A DNA stretch of 64,000 nucleotides, taken from Pocillopora verrucosa. Its lineage: Eukaryota > Cnidaria > Anthozoa > Scleractinia > Pocilloporidae. The DNA is taken from assembly GCF_036669915.1 (NCBI RefSeq), contig NC_089312.1, forward strand, positions 14,175,289 to 14,239,288, in the 5' to 3' direction. The translations under genes were made by a program, and so were the position numbers. A model generated the notes under the pieces. It made no database searches, was not told the origin of the DNA, and worked only from the letters and a program-made list of their open reading frames with translations. Every line of letters begins with the position of its first letter. The stretch's first letter is position 1. This document shows, one piece after another, positions 1 through 11,850 of this stretch.

Positions 1-77
1 TTACCCCTTTATTCATTCGTCTTGTGGGAGCCTGGTGTCTCCTGGTTAGGAAAGAGTAGCCCTATCTTATGTGTATT

Positions 78-707
78 TTACAATTCAATGCCTCTTAGGT
101 GCGCTATTTTAGCCGCAATCTGTCGCAAAATGTTTAAAGACATATCCATAACAGCCACGAAATCATACAAATCATGCAAATTTTTTGAATTTATGGAAAG
201 TCCTTGACTTAGCAACACGTCCCGGCAAACCATCAAACAAAGTGTTTCAATGTTTCTCCATGGTCCACTTTCCAATCTGCATTTTGACCTATCATGAACT
301 ATGACCCCTTTTCCTCTTATATGGAGAGACAGTCGCCCTACTTCGCTTCTTTCGTTTTAGGGTTTTTCCCGGGTCAGCTCGAGCTTTAACAATGTTTCCA
401 CAATTAAAGCATCTGCGGACTTCGGTGCATCCTAAGCCACCCGCTACACACGGACACTTCGGCCTCTATTCTTTTGTCCAACTCCGCACCTACAGCCTCT
501 CTTCGGACTCTTTTTTACCTTCACAACTTCATTGGAATTGCATGTATTTTTGAAATTGTAACATCTACACGAGCGGGTACAAGAGTGGTTTACTTTGTGG
601 CACGGGCATTTACCAGAAACACAGAAAATATCCGAAACTGACCTATTTTTCTTGTTTTTACAGCAAGTGCATCTTGTTTCCTTCGCGTGTTCGTCACAGT
701 CATTCTC
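78..707 (-). pseudogene. remnant of a cysteine-rich (CXC-like) protein coding sequence
   Basis: On the minus strand 707 to 444 is an open stretch of 88 codons rich in paired cysteines (motifs CTCC, KCPC, CTRSCRC, GCRCG), ending in TAG at 446-444. Just before that stop, a +1 frame continues with similar chemistry (CVAGGLGC, RRCFNCGN, then a Lys/Arg-rich run) to a stop near 300. A third frame, 275-78, has a 65-codon open stretch. The CxC...CxC...CNCGN spacing looks like a metal-binding cysteine cluster. The frame changes suggest a decayed gene or a fragment of a repeat-encoded protein. I do not recognise the family with certainty. The open frame at 1047-769 may be an upstream piece, but nothing ties it in. 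Confidence 0.4.
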
Positions 708-2892
708 TCACTTGAAACTTCTGAAACATGAATACATGAACTCTAAGTATTTTAGCATGTTAATGAAATTATTCTAAACGATGACGCCCTTGTGTTTCTG
801 ACAGCTGCCCTGTAATTCTTTTCAACTTGCAGTGAACCCGCGGTATGATGGAGGGTAAACGGCGAAACATGCTAAGACACCGACAACGTGGAAATTTTGG
901 TTGTTTTGTGTTATGAGCTATGATCAGGGGTATTTTCTGAGTGTTCACTGAGCAAGTGTTACAGTAGTAAGATAATACCTTAACAAATTTTTGACATTCT
1001 GTCAAACTTGAGAGCCGGCTCCATACAGATAGGCTAATTACTCCCAAGTTATGAGATGAGTAAATTTGTTAGAGTGCAGCAAAATGCACAATAGAATTTG
1101 GATACGGTAATTTCATTGGCTAAGAGTAATTCAAGACGACCCTTTAAGCGATTCTAGATACGGTGTGAGCTAGGTCATGATTGCACCATCCCTTGATATT
1201 CTTCTGATTTTGTGATTTTGACTACAAAGCAATGTGCAGTGAATTCCCTTTTTTCATAGTCTTTGGCTAACACTACAAACTGAATCGCCGCAGCAGCTAT
1301 TTTATTTAACGCACGCGAATTGTAACGGGTACGTGAAGCAAGGCACAGTAGGCTCGTCTTTTTCTAGAAAAATCATTGTTGCCACAACGTCCAACCCAAT
1401 CCCAATGTTGTCTCAAACCAACAGCCTTAACGTTCGCTCAATTCAAAAATATAGACATCCACCCAATCTAATAGCAAAAACATTCGGCGCTCGATCTAAC
1501 CATCCATCTCTCATTGCAAGACTTTGTGGTAGGTATTCGTGTCCTTGCTTATCATTTTCTGAATGCAAAGGTTGATATTTAGGATTGCACAATAAACCAA
1601 ATCTTTCCACGCAGCACTGCGTTTAAGTCTGAGTTTGAACTAAAACAACTCTACTCTGTATAGCTGTATACAGCCCTGCATAGCCTTGAATAGCCCTGTA
1701 TAAAACCAGCTTATTAAACTCGTTTACCCCGAAGCTTGCATTTTTCAAGGTTAAACCCTCGCGTGGAACTAACAACTCAAGTTTATTTTAAAGCGCACAA
1801 TGTAAGCCAAAGAAATTTTATAATTTAACTCCATGATCGAAATTTTGTTTACAAAGGATAATAAAGGATCGACACCGACCTAGAGCATCAGCTTTACTCG
1901 CGGGGGGTCAACCACTTTCTCTTGCCCCTTGCGCAACATAGAAGGCAAATTTGCTAACCCACTCTATTGATACACACAACTCGACAGTCGTTAAGAGTTG
2001 AAAAAGATGAAGTTTTTTACCAAAACCATGTATTTCCGATTTTTAAACGCTAACTAAAATGTTGTAATGGTATATCCACTCCGGAAAATAACAACACAAA
2101 CAACAGCAAGCCCTATCGCGTTGAGAACACTCATGGATCACAAAGCGCAGCAGAATTCATTTTGTTTGTTTTTTTTTTTCTCCGATAATATTGGCCTGTA
2201 AAGAAATATATAACGGAGTTTTTTTGCACCCTCCGCCGGCACCACATAATTGGCTAAATGCTAAGGAAGTAATATACTTTAAAGAGATCATTAAAGGAGT
2301 AAAATCTTAAATTTTTTTTCCTGCTGGGGTTTCCTGGCACGCCGCTGCGAACACAGCTAACCTCACGTATTAGGCTGCGAAAAAATAAAAAAAGACAAGT
2401 AGAAAAGTTCTTTACTCACAAATCTCTTTTACAATCTATGACCGATTTTACATCTCGTGTCTGAAGTTGATTTTTAAGCAAGTTGTGAGTAGAGTTGGAA
2501 ATGTAAATGCAATTTAACATGCTACGAGAAGAGGTATTCTACTCGCAAGTAATTTTATTCCTAAATTCGTTATTTATTTTTAATTGAAACATCACGGGAT
2601 TTGAGGACAGACACCACCAAGGCAAACACAACATCGACGGAAAAATTACTAGTCAACGAAACGTGCACTTATGATATGTAATTAAGTTAAGGTTGGTAAG
2701 TCATCTCAGCAGGAAAACTATTTTTTTTTATTAAAAAAAACATTGCTTTTTCATCACGATTTTTCGTGGTTAACGTTCAATTAAATCTGCAAAGGAAAAA
2801 AAAATCAAGACAAGTAAATTTAATAATGTCGCGATTCATACTCAAAATTAGTTTGTCATAAGATGAAAACGCACAGTCTAAAATGAAGCAAC
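708..2892. other. no supportable gene
   Basis: Only short open frames occur (the longest is 92 codons on the minus strand at 769-1047), without splice context or recognisable motifs. Base composition is AT-rich with several T and A runs. Confidence 0.5.
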
Positions 2893-3178
2893 TCCCCAAG
2901 AGAGACAGAACCAAATAAAAAAAGGAAAGATTTTGCCTTCAGATAACAACAGCCCAAATAGGACTGACTCCCAAGAGAGACAGAACCAGGTTGAAAAAAA
3001 AAAAAAGAAAGGTTCTGCCTTCAGATAACAACAGCTACATACGAATGACTACCCAAGAGAGACAGAACTAGCTGAGCCGGGTGACAAAACCGGGAAAAAA
3101 AAATTAAAAAATGAAGGTTCTTACCTCACGGAGATAAGTCAGGTAATTAAAGACTGATTACCCGAGAGAGTGGATAAG
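2893..3178. repeat. short tandem repeat, about 80-110 bp units
   Basis: The motif CCAAGAGAGACAGAAC recurs at about 2896, 2970 and 3052, with a decayed copy near 3161. Copies are separated by A-rich spacers and are followed by a second shared block containing TTCAGATAACAACAGC in the first two units. Within a unit, GACAGAACC and GGTTCTGCC are near reverse complements, so each unit could fold into a hairpin. Unit lengths vary because of poly-A differences. Confidence 0.7.
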
Positions 3179-4781
3179 AAATAACAAAAGAACGAGAGCA
3201 CCTTTAGGATTCTGCTTTCGAAACTGCGAAATAGTACAATAGGATTAGTTAGAAAACACACTAACCTGCCAAGAGCACGTCATCTTATAGGGAAGGAATA
3301 TTCGAGCTGTGATGTCAGAGTTCATTCCATAATTAGTTCATCCTGCTCATGTTAGGTTTCAACAGTTGGATAAGTACACCATGTGATTTTAAGCATCTGT
3401 CATCTTACCACTACAGAAATAATCCCTTCTCTTGCTTCGAAAGCACAGAAGTAAAGGTAAACCTTGCTTTGCTGAATAAACAGTTTGGGCATCATAATTT
3501 TCCGCTCAAAGGTTATTAAGCAGCGAGATTTATCGCGCGTCATTATATAGCTCTAGACAGAAATTATCAGGCATATAACCTTACCTAAAAGCCAAATTGG
3601 TCAGGCCAGTGAGTAGAATTTCTTCCTCGCGAAGTAATACACAATTAAGACCTTACCTTAAGGAAAGAACAATGGCCCCTTTTCGCAGATACCGCCGAAC
3701 ACACTCGTACCTTCGCACAGAATTTTCGCGGGATAAGTTCCCGCGCTTACCTGATGATTGGGACTTACTAAAAGGATATTTTATACTGAAAGAGCTCCTT
3801 TGTATGGACGCCAGAAAAGTATTATCAAAATATCTACCCAATCGTTTCAAGCGTTAAATGATACTCTTGTATCTCCAGAACATAATGAAGTCGAAATCTC
3901 TCTTGAAAACAAGGTCCTTAGCGAGCGTCTCACCGGCCTCCATGCTGACTTAGAGTCAAAGGTCTGATCAGAGTGAAATACAAGTTGGCTGACACAATTT
4001 AATTTTGGTATTGTCGTGACAGAACAGATAATCTCTCTTTATGTCACAAACCAATAAATCTGTAGATCACGGACAAAACATGCCGGGTACAACAACTGTT
4101 ACTTGATAGTAATGTCACGCACCATAACCAGGCTATCCTCAAATCAGTTTGTCAAATGCCATGACACACTACGGCTTAGCTAAGCCGTTCTTGTCACTGA
4201 ATCATTCTGCAATTATGAAAATTGCCATTCATGCCATGAATGCGTAGTTATTTCCAAGGAGAAAATTGTGCAAAAGAGTCCTAAATTTACGTAGCACTCC
4301 TAACGCGCAAGCCGCGCGGATCCTCGCGCCTGTTTACATTGTTAACTTTAATTAATTTCACGTTTGAAGCCAAACATCTCGCTTTCACTTGCTGATTGAG
4401 CCCTCTCACTTTACTTTGACAAGCCTATGGATCATTTTACGCTTCCCTGGTGAGAATTTTTTTCTTGAACAAAGCTCGTCATGAATTTTTTAACGATGTA
4501 GTCATGCGCAGTTAAAACCGGAATCCCACAATGACAAGGAGCCGAAATGACCCTGTGCTCGAGATTGGAATTTGCCCTGGATCGCGTAAGGGAAATGCAA
4601 ACCCACCCCTTCTAACGTAACATCGACAGGACATAAAACAGGAAGAAGAAGGGGACGTCCCCAGGCGAAATCGAAACAGAAATTTCTGCGAAAACGGAAG
4701 TGTCTGAAATTGACCGTTCATTTCTTTTCCAGCATTCTGCTCTTAATGTGGATAAAGTAAGGCCTTCCCAAACTTAAACCG
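3179..4781. other. upstream region of the nuclease-helicase gene, no gene seen
   Basis: No coding signal is recognised. An in-frame TAA at 4758-4760 lies just upstream of the ATG at 4782, which supports that start. The region may contain promoter or 5' UTR exons, but I cannot place them. Confidence 0.45.
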
Positions 4782-6935
4782 ATGGATCATCCCGTGGTAG
4801 TCAAAGAGCCTGGTGGCAAGTATTCTCCTGACTTATTGAAAGCTTGTGAAGATCACTTCAGTAGAATTTACCCAGACTATGTTAACGCTATAGATCATGA
4901 AACTGTCATGTGTCCACCGGCATTTCCTTTCGAATACATCGCTCCAACGGGAGAGGCTTCAGGAGCAATTCCCCTTTCTGAAATCGAGAAAGTGAATATT
5001 GACGGAGATAGCGCCGAACTCGAATTGTTCTACGTTTTGGAAAAGTTTGGGAATGAAACTAACCAACCGATGTTCGTTGTACCGAAAGTAAAAGTTGCGA
5101 AGTTCATCACAAATGTTATTCGCCAAAAGGTGCCGCTTGATCGTCAGGCTAATCTGGGGAAAGTAAACTTTAAGGACGCCGAAATCGACTTCGCGATTGT
5201 CCATCATCACATTGGTGTCATTCTCATCGAAGTGAAATCAACAAGAAAGTTTTCTAAGTCACTTCAAGGGAAAGCACGAAAACAGCTTCAAACTAGTGAG
5301 CAAATAATTCGGGCCCTTTTGCATGTTGATCATAGTGAGGAAATTTCTATTCCTGTCTATAAGGTAATTGCCATGCCAAACGTAAGCGAACCTGGTCGAG
5401 GAAATCAGCAGTGTATCAGTCTTCGAGGAATTGATATTCTCTCGAAAAGCAGTTTCACAAGCTGGTGGCAAAGTAACTTTGTTTCAATGGAATTTGTCAG
5501 CGACGAAAAGCAACAACTTCAAAAGCTAATAGCCATTTTGGTTGGCCAGAATTGCAATGTCAGCTCCAAAACGCTGTCGGATGTTCATGAGAAGATTGAC
5601 AAGCAGAGTTTTCTCCGAAAGAGCCATGAAAAGTATGCTAAGCAGGGTGGGGACGGGTCGGAATTGGTCGTGAAAAGTGCTGATCAACCAGGGCAGAATA
5701 TCCTAACAGCAAAGTTTTTGTTTCTGAACCTCGAGCAGTTACGCATCTGGAATGGACCACGGAAACAGTTCTTCAACGGTTCATCTGGCTGTGGAAAAAC
5801 AATTCTGCTTCAGTTCAAAGCTTTAGAATGCGCTAAAAAGAAAAAAGAAAAGGTGATTATCGTGGCACCCTCTTCACTGACTAATCTTTACAGAGAGTTT
5901 TTCGAGGACAATATGGACGACAACATTTCCAGTAGAGTGACTGTTTGTTCCCCTCCTGAGTTTTCCGAGCTTCTCCAAAGAAGAGATCTCGAAGGTGATC
6001 TAGTGAGCAATACTGAAAGGGATTCCGGAAGTGATTTTTCAAGCAGTACCGGAAGAAATTCCCCGAGCGACGCTCAAAATGGTTCCGTAGGTGATCTAGC
6101 AGAGTTTCACTTCTTTGTTGATGAAATGCAAACCTTCGAAGCCGAAATTCCAGACACGATAAAACTGTTGGAGAAACTTCTGGCCCAAATCACAGATCGA
6201 GATTGTTATTGTTGGGTTGCTTATGATTACATGCAAAGGAATGAAGCCGTTGTTTCTCAGGATGTAACAGGAGGGCTGTCCAGCGCAGCAGAAATTCAGA
6301 ATAAAGCGCGGGAGCTCTGCAAAAAGTTCAACGTTTTTCACCCTCCTTGCTTGAAAACGGTAATGCGATCTACCTTTGAGGTTTACAACTTTGTTCAAGC
6401 GTTCGCAAAGAAGTCCCTTCTCGGATTATCACAGAGATTAAACCAACCTCAATTTGATCGTTTTGAACAAAAAACAAAGGAACTATTCGTTTCTTTTGCT
6501 GAAAGATACGATGTCTCAAACTATCTTGGCCATCACGTTTGTGGACCATCTGTTTCAGTGTTTGAGAACTCTGATTTTAATTTCATTGCAAATGTCATAG
6601 AGGACGAAGTCAAAAGGTGGACAGAAAGTGACTTTCTACATCAGGTCGCTGTTCTTTTCACTTCATCCTTCCCCAGAGAAGACTTGTCTCGTCTAATGAC
6701 ACAAAAGGGGATTCCAGTTTGTGATGTAAACAACAGTAACAGAAATGCGGTAGTATTGGATTTTGGACACAACGCTCATTCATACGAATGGCGAGTGGTA
6801 GTGGCAATTTCCTGGCTCAATGATGAACTTGCCAGTAATTACCTCATGTTTACAAGGGCAGTATCGCGACTATTGGTGATAACCACAGACGAGAAGATGT
6901 TTCCTCATAATCACCTCGGCAAGCTTCCAGACTGA
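4782..6935 (+). CDS. NERD/PD-(D/E)XK nuclease-like domain fused to SF1 helicase-like ATPase, single exon
   Basis: This 717-residue protein is uninterrupted by introns. Residues about 75-180 look like a PD-(D/E)XK nuclease core of the NERD type: acidic helix near E79-E81, then AEID (D136), IEVK (E150, K152) and downstream Q168/Q170. Residues about 310-705 look like a superfamily 1 helicase: Walker A GSSGCGKT (333-340), Walker B VDEMQ (446-450), a motif III-like stretch WVAYDYMQ (478-485), an Arg near 529 as in motif IV, and a motif VI-like MFTRAVSRLLVIT (689-701). A Ser-rich low-complexity insert at about 401-440 precedes Walker B. No signal peptide or membrane segment is seen. Motif retention suggests ATP hydrolysis and nuclease activity on nucleic acid, but the cellular role is unknown. 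ATG 4782 is the first after an in-frame TAA at 4758. The absence of introns beside intron-bearing neighbours suggests retroposition or transfer, or an ancestrally intronless family. Confidence 0.8.
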   Translation: MDHPVVVKEPGGKYSPDLLKACEDHFSRIYPDYVNAIDHETVMCPPAFPFEYIAPTGEASGAIPLSEIEKVNIDGDSAELELFYVLEKFGNETNQPMFVVPKVKVAKFITNVIRQKVPLDRQANLGKVNFKDAEIDFAIVHHHIGVILIEVKSTRKFSKSLQGKARKQLQTSEQIIRALLHVDHSEEISIPVYKVIAMPNVSEPGRGNQQCISLRGIDILSKSSFTSWWQSNFVSMEFVSDEKQQLQKLIAILVGQNCNVSSKTLSDVHEKIDKQSFLRKSHEKYAKQGGDGSELVVKSADQPGQNILTAKFLFLNLEQLRIWNGPRKQFFNGSSGCGKTILLQFKALECAKKKKEKVIIVAPSSLTNLYREFFEDNMDDNISSRVTVCSPPEFSELLQRRDLEGDLVSNTERDSGSDFSSSTGRNSPSDAQNGSVGDLAEFHFFVDEMQTFEAEIPDTIKLLEKLLAQITDRDCYCWVAYDYMQRNEAVVSQDVTGGLSSAAEIQNKARELCKKFNVFHPPCLKTVMRSTFEVYNFVQAFAKKSLLGLSQRLNQPQFDRFEQKTKELFVSFAERYDVSNYLGHHVCGPSVSVFENSDFNFIANVIEDEVKRWTESDFLHQVAVLFTSSFPREDLSRLMTQKGIPVCDVNNSNRNAVVLDFGHNAHSYEWRVVVAISWLNDELASNYLMFTRAVSRLLVITTDEKMFPHNHLGKLPD

Positions 6936-7496
6936 GTAATGTTCAGAGCTTACATTCCTTAATTTCAGAGCTGGTTAACATGTTACAAGTTCGATACATT
7001 ACATTTTGTGTTGCACTTTTCCATCAAAATCAAGAACATTACCTTTTTTTTTTTTGTCTGTCTAGAACTCTTAAGAAGTCCTAATTTCGAAAGGAAAAGA
7101 AATTAATTCTCACTTTGGAAAGTTATTGAAGCTTCTTATTGCAAAATCAATTTCTGAAATAATAACATTATATTTAGTTGCTTATTTTTGCGAAGAAGTA
7201 GAACTTGTAGCTTTGGGTGTGCATCTATGAGGAGACGGTGATCGCTCTATTAGTAAGGTGAATCCTCGGTAGTGCACTGCGCATCCTGTACCGCGCATAA
7301 AAATCACGTAATCAGGCGAACAAGCGCGCGCATTCCGAGAACACGGTGTTGTTTTTCAATGGCCAGGTAAAGATATGGCTAAAAGCGTGCACGAAGCCTG
7401 TTTCTCGAGGATGCAAATTATGACCTTAAAAGCAACGACTCGAGGTATACGTTTTGAGTCGATGTCATTTAAAAGTGCGTAATTTTGCCACAGATT

Positions 7497-7517
7497 ATAT
7501 ATATATGTAATACATAC

Positions 7518-7567
<50 letters not shown>
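7497..7567. repeat. (CATA)n/(TA)n microsatellite
   Basis: About five CATA units pass into a run of roughly 20 TA dinucleotides. Open frames across it are low-complexity artefacts. Confidence 0.95.
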
Positions 7568-7569
<2 letters not shown>

Positions 7570-7619
7570 ATCAAAACTATAACAAAATTCTCGAACGTGA
7601 TTGGTTAACACCAGCCCGA

Positions 7620-7800
7620 TTTGTACAGGTAATTACATGATTTCGAGTGCATTGGAATAAATAAGCACGAGTAAATTTTTTTAAAGACTAACAAAATTGT
7701 ACGAGCTCGTAGGGCGAGTGCAATTTGTGGTCTTTGAAAAATTAACAGGTGCTTATTTATTCCAAATTGCACAAGAAAAATCATGTGATTACGGGTTAAT
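7620..7800. mobile_element. foldback (MITE-like) element
   Basis: The left arm (about 7628-7668, ATTACATGATTT through GGAATAAATAAGCAC) is an imperfect reverse complement of the right arm (about 7750-7796, GTGCTTATTTATTCC through AATCATGTGATTAC). An inner pair also matches (AAAGACTAACAAAATTG near 7682 with CAATTTGTGGTCTTT near 7721). The whole segment can therefore fold into one long hairpin, typical of non-autonomous foldback elements. No transposase is encoded. Confidence 0.7.
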
Positions 7801-8293
7801 AATATACATGGAAAAATACGAGATGACTAAGCATAATTAAGCATAAGCAAAGCGCGCGCATCAAGTGCAAAAATAATTTATTTAAACCGTGCGTTCGGTC
7901 AAAACAACCGCGTACGATCAAAACAATAATATGCAATGATATCTTCACATCTTTAAGGCGCAAAAAAGTTCAAAGTCCGGCTAAACAGTTCAAGGGATTA
8001 TTCAGTCTGTGTCCGAATCACTTTCGATGAAATGGAATCGTCGTTTCTGAGGTTTAATCATGTTTGCTTTTAATTTCGGTAACCATAGCAACAACCAACA
8101 ACTCCCTTCAGTTTTCTAAATCCCTGGTCCCAGCATGTCACGCTTGTCACACAATCCTTATCGTTCTCACTCTTAAGAACTTCAACGGACTGAGTTGTCC
8201 GAAAGAGACTAGTGCCCAAATTGTGCTTTCAGCCCGTTTCATGGAGCACTTGATCACTTCTAAATTTTATGAAGTTACCGCTATTTTACCTTC

Positions 8294-10792
8294 ATGGCGC
8301 GGTCGCCGGTGTCAAATTTAGGTGAATTCTTAAGAAAGGATGGTTCAGTAACGATGGTTGGAGTGCAGCGACCAAGAAGCCCGAAAATTACCGATAAGAA
8401 GTTTACTTTTGCAGGCGGAAAGAATGAAGATTGGAACACTGTATCAAATGCTGTAACTGCCCTATTTCAACGAAAGAAGTTAGCAAAATCAGAATTAAGC
8501 AGTCTTACGGAAAAGGTTAAATCTGTGAAACAGGAAGTCGGCGGCTCAACGATTTGTGAATGGTTTAAAGAATCACTTGTTAAAGGAATGATCATTCTAC
8601 GCGAAGACGTCAAAGACAAAAATGGCGAGGTTCTGTTGGATAAGCTGGCAGATAGTTGGACTTACTTCTTCTGTACGATATTGCCGTTACTTCAAGCAAT
8701 TTTCTTAGACATACAGTCCCGTGAAGCTCAGTCTACTAGGTCTATTGCTCTATTAAACTTTCGCGACGTTGTAGTGTTGAAAACTAAATTGGAAGAAGCG
8801 TTTGTTATGGACTTGACTGTTCCGCCAAAAGTCGCACAGATGCTGTTGATTTTGCAGGTGAGAGACCTATATTTGGGCAAATAGAAGGGAAAGTAGAAAT
8901 ACCCGGTTTGTATAAAATTATAATTTGTCGTAAGCTGCTTTTCAATAATTATTTGAAGAACGATAGCCATTGATCAAAATCACAATGATACCCAAGGGTA
9001 CATTCATGAACATTACAACAACAGAAGGCAGCCATATCATTATTAATTACTGTCATATCAGTAGTAATTACTGTCAGATCCTTTTTAACTTTATTATTAT
9101 GGCTACTATAGCCAAATTTTCTCAAGCAAACAATGATTGTGTTATAAATTGTTTGAACCAGGGGGTTACATTTGATTTTGAGAAGGAATGTTGTTGGTAG
9201 TGGTGACTGATGTTCCAACGACCTTCATCAGAGTTAAATGTGTACAGTAGTTGTTGTCAGTCATGTATTGTAAACTGATTGATCAGGTTAGCTGTGATGT
9301 GATTCATTAGTTGAAATATAATATTATTAAAGTATTAATGCTAGTATTAATATTGTATACTGATGTAGGTTAGGCATTGGGCATAGTCCCAGTTAATAGT
9401 GTGGTTCTTAAGTTCATAATGTTCAGCAATGTTTTTGTTGACATCACCATTTCTTGTCGCAGTCAGTCTTTTTGTGAGGTTTCTGCCAGTCTCTCTAATG
9501 TTGGAGGGTTAATCCCTTAACTCCAAGAAGTGATTAACTTCTGATATAACCTCTCCTTATGAAATCCAAACATTATTCAGAAAGAATGTAATGACAGTAC
9601 TCAAACTTCTTGGGTAAGAGTTGTTATCTTGATCTAACACCAAATGCTGGTAACTTATTTACAGGGAAACGTGCAGAAAGTAGTGGGGAGAGTTAACAGT
9701 CAGAACTTGGGAGTTTAAGGGTTAACAGGTGGAGCACCTGATAATTTGTCAGCTTTTGTTTCAGTTTAGAATAAGAAATCATACTTTTGAAAAGTTACAG
9801 ACATTTTATGCGGTAAGGGGGAGGGTCTTTTACCCTCAAATTTCTGGAAATATTTCCAATTTCAAAGTGTTATTTCTTCAGCAATATAAATTAACTGACA
9901 ATGAGTATAACTAGCACATGCTTCTGTGCTGATGATAGTTTTGCCAAGTGTCCTGATTTCCTTCATGACAGATATATCTGATATGATGATCAAACAGAAT
10001 GTCACAGGGCAATAAGTAACATGACTTGTGACAATATGCTGTTGCAGCTAAGGTAAAAAGGGTTTTAAGTTATGCAAAGTGACATTCAACTCAAAATTAA
10101 TTTTATAAAATCTACTACTCTTGTATCTGGGAAACATGGGTTCAAATCCCATCAAAGCTTTTCTTTTTTCAATTCTTTTTTTAACCTCTTCTGTGAAGAT
10201 AAGCTCTTAACTTGTATTGCATCTGCAGGTCAAAATATCATATATTTCATTTAACTTTCATCATGTTTCTTTCAATCACCCTGCCTCTATTTCAATGATG
10301 CCCAATTTTCTACCAACATTGACAAGGGGGAATTTTTTCAAGAATTTTGAAAAAGGTTATAGCTTATAAATGCAACATTTTTTTAAATATATTTTTCATT
10401 CCATAACGATAAGTCTATTTGTCTACTAGGGCGTTCATGATGACCAAACTAGCAGAAACTACAGAAAACTTGAACATCTCATTTCGTTTGTTGTGTCACC
10501 TTACTTAAGTTCTACAGGCTTGAGAACCAAACCTGTGAAACCCTCTTTGGACTCCAAAAAAAGTGAAAGTGAAGAACTGAATAATAAGTCAGAGACTGCA
10601 TCACATTTGGAGAAGAAACCACGTCCATTTAGTGTGGGATCTTTGGAACTTCAGTCCAAGTACTCAGCTGACAGACTTCATGAGACTTCTCTACAATCAG
10701 GACCAAACAGACGTTTCACTTTTGCTGCTGAATCTTTGAATGATTCATCGCATAATTCTGTATTCAGTTCCAGCACGTCCACTCTTACATAA
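8294..10792 (+). CDS. PRR5: PRR5/Protor-type TORC2 subunit (HbrB domain), two exons
   Basis: Exons are 8294-8857 and 10430-10792 (TAA 10790-10792), giving 308 residues. The splice is CAG|GTGAGA to TACTAG|GGC, phase 0. The conserved block starts at about residue 46 (DWNTVSNAVTALFQRK), continues through KGMIILRE (97-104), LADSWTYFF and LPLLQAIF (130-137), and ends with QMLLILQ joined to GVHD across the intron. This closely matches vertebrate PRR5 and PRR5L. These proteins bind Rictor in mTOR complex 2, the kinase complex that phosphorylates AKT and SGK at the membrane and in the cytosol. The C-terminal about 100 residues are Ser/Lys-rich, probably disordered and not conserved. An untranslated upstream exon cannot be excluded. 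The intron is 1572 bp and carries a foldback repeat copy at 9507-9726. Confidence 0.92.
9507..9726. mobile_element. family A foldback MITE (copy in PRR5 intron)
   Basis: Starts GGTTAATCCCTTAACTCC and ends GGAGTTTAAGGGTTAAC, an inverted terminal pair. The interior motifs (AGTGATTAACTTCT, CTCTCCTTATGA, TAACACCAAAT, GTCAGAACTTGGGAG) recur in the other family A copies. It is about 220 bp and has no coding capacity. Confidence 0.75.
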
Positions 10793-10863
10793 TAGTCAAA
10801 CATGAGTTAAGCCCTCATTGTAAGTGCTTCAGCTTGAGCAATTCCTTGACTGCAAGATAGTGT

Positions 10864-11030
10864 AAGGCAACCCCTGATAGAGATCTGCAGGGGGTAGCAC
10901 TGATAATGATTGCCAGACCCCAGACTAACCTCTCTCCCTACTCCCAACTCGTCTCAAATCCTCCCATGAGCAGGGAAATGCACATCCTGGAGTATTAATA
11001 AAAAGGGCCAGCTCAGAGGCTAAGTGCTAC
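10864..11030. mobile_element. family B interspersed repeat
   Basis: Contains CACTGATAATGATTGCCAGACCCC, then CTCGTCTCAAATCCTCCCATG, then GGGAAATGCACATCC, and ends near a GAGGCTAAG motif. The same order of blocks is found at 17693-17860, 27805-28025, 32420-32600 and 42525-42670, diverged and in both orientations. Confidence 0.55.
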
Positions 11031-11850
11031 TAACAGTAGGCCCATTACTTTGGTTAGTCATTCTGAGGAGTAAAGTTCAAAGTTGTGACAACCAACTTCC
11101 TGTCATAGGTTTATCCTGGTGTACACCACCTCAGGTTAATGAGGATAGAGAAGTTTGAAGTGTAATTTGCACAGAGCTAGGTGCCTCAGAAGGCTAAAAT
11201 TCAATGTGGGGTTTGTTTTCCCAGTTGTGTAGTGAGAATCATTATTTCCTACAGAATATGAAGAAAGTTATTTTCAAAAATTGTGCTGAAAAGTGCAAGA
11301 GATGATTATATTTTTTTTGAATTTCTCAGTCAGTGTCATATTTTATGGGGATCCTGCATTTCCTTGGCTTTACCTGACTGGTTTTGATAATATTTAAACT
11401 ATTTATTTTAGTAATTATCAAATTTAAGGTGTTTCTGTTCTCTGGAATTTTCCATTCTCCATTTCAATTATCTTTGAATAAATTTTTTACCCAAACATTT
11501 TACTTACCTGTGAACCCTGTTTGCAGTTTTTCTCAGGAATGTCACAAATTACAAGTCAAGAAACTAAAAACAGTGGTAATTTCTGGGAACAAGCAAGGTG
11601 TATAATTTGAAAAAAAAAAGGAATATTGCAATAGAATAGAAATCTTGCAATGAAAATAAAACTTTTAAGTAACTAATTTTTAAGAGGCTGGAAAATTTGT
11701 CATTCTTCAATTAACTCTACATGTTACATTTTGTCACTATAGAATGGTAAAAGGTACATGATAGCTATTAGGGTTACACTTGGTAATAACAGCTTTAATT
11801 GAAACCTGTTGTTTACAGCTGCCTATAAAACCTATTAGGATGTCTGTTTA

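Larger units (their letters stand above)
6936..8293. other. spacer between nuclease-helicase and PRR5, repeats only
   Basis: It contains a microsatellite at 7497-7567 and a foldback element at about 7620-7800, both listed separately. No coding sequence is supported. The 5' UTR and promoter of PRR5 should lie in the last few hundred bases. Confidence 0.5.

Noticed and set aside
7356..7574. 72-codon minus frame with Ile/Tyr repeats
   Set aside because: Mostly a translation of the TA/CATA microsatellite.
10110..10160. tRNA-like T arm GGGTTCAAATCCC
   Set aside because: No acceptor stem, D arm or anticodon arm can be placed upstream. It is at best a fragment of a tRNA-derived repeat.
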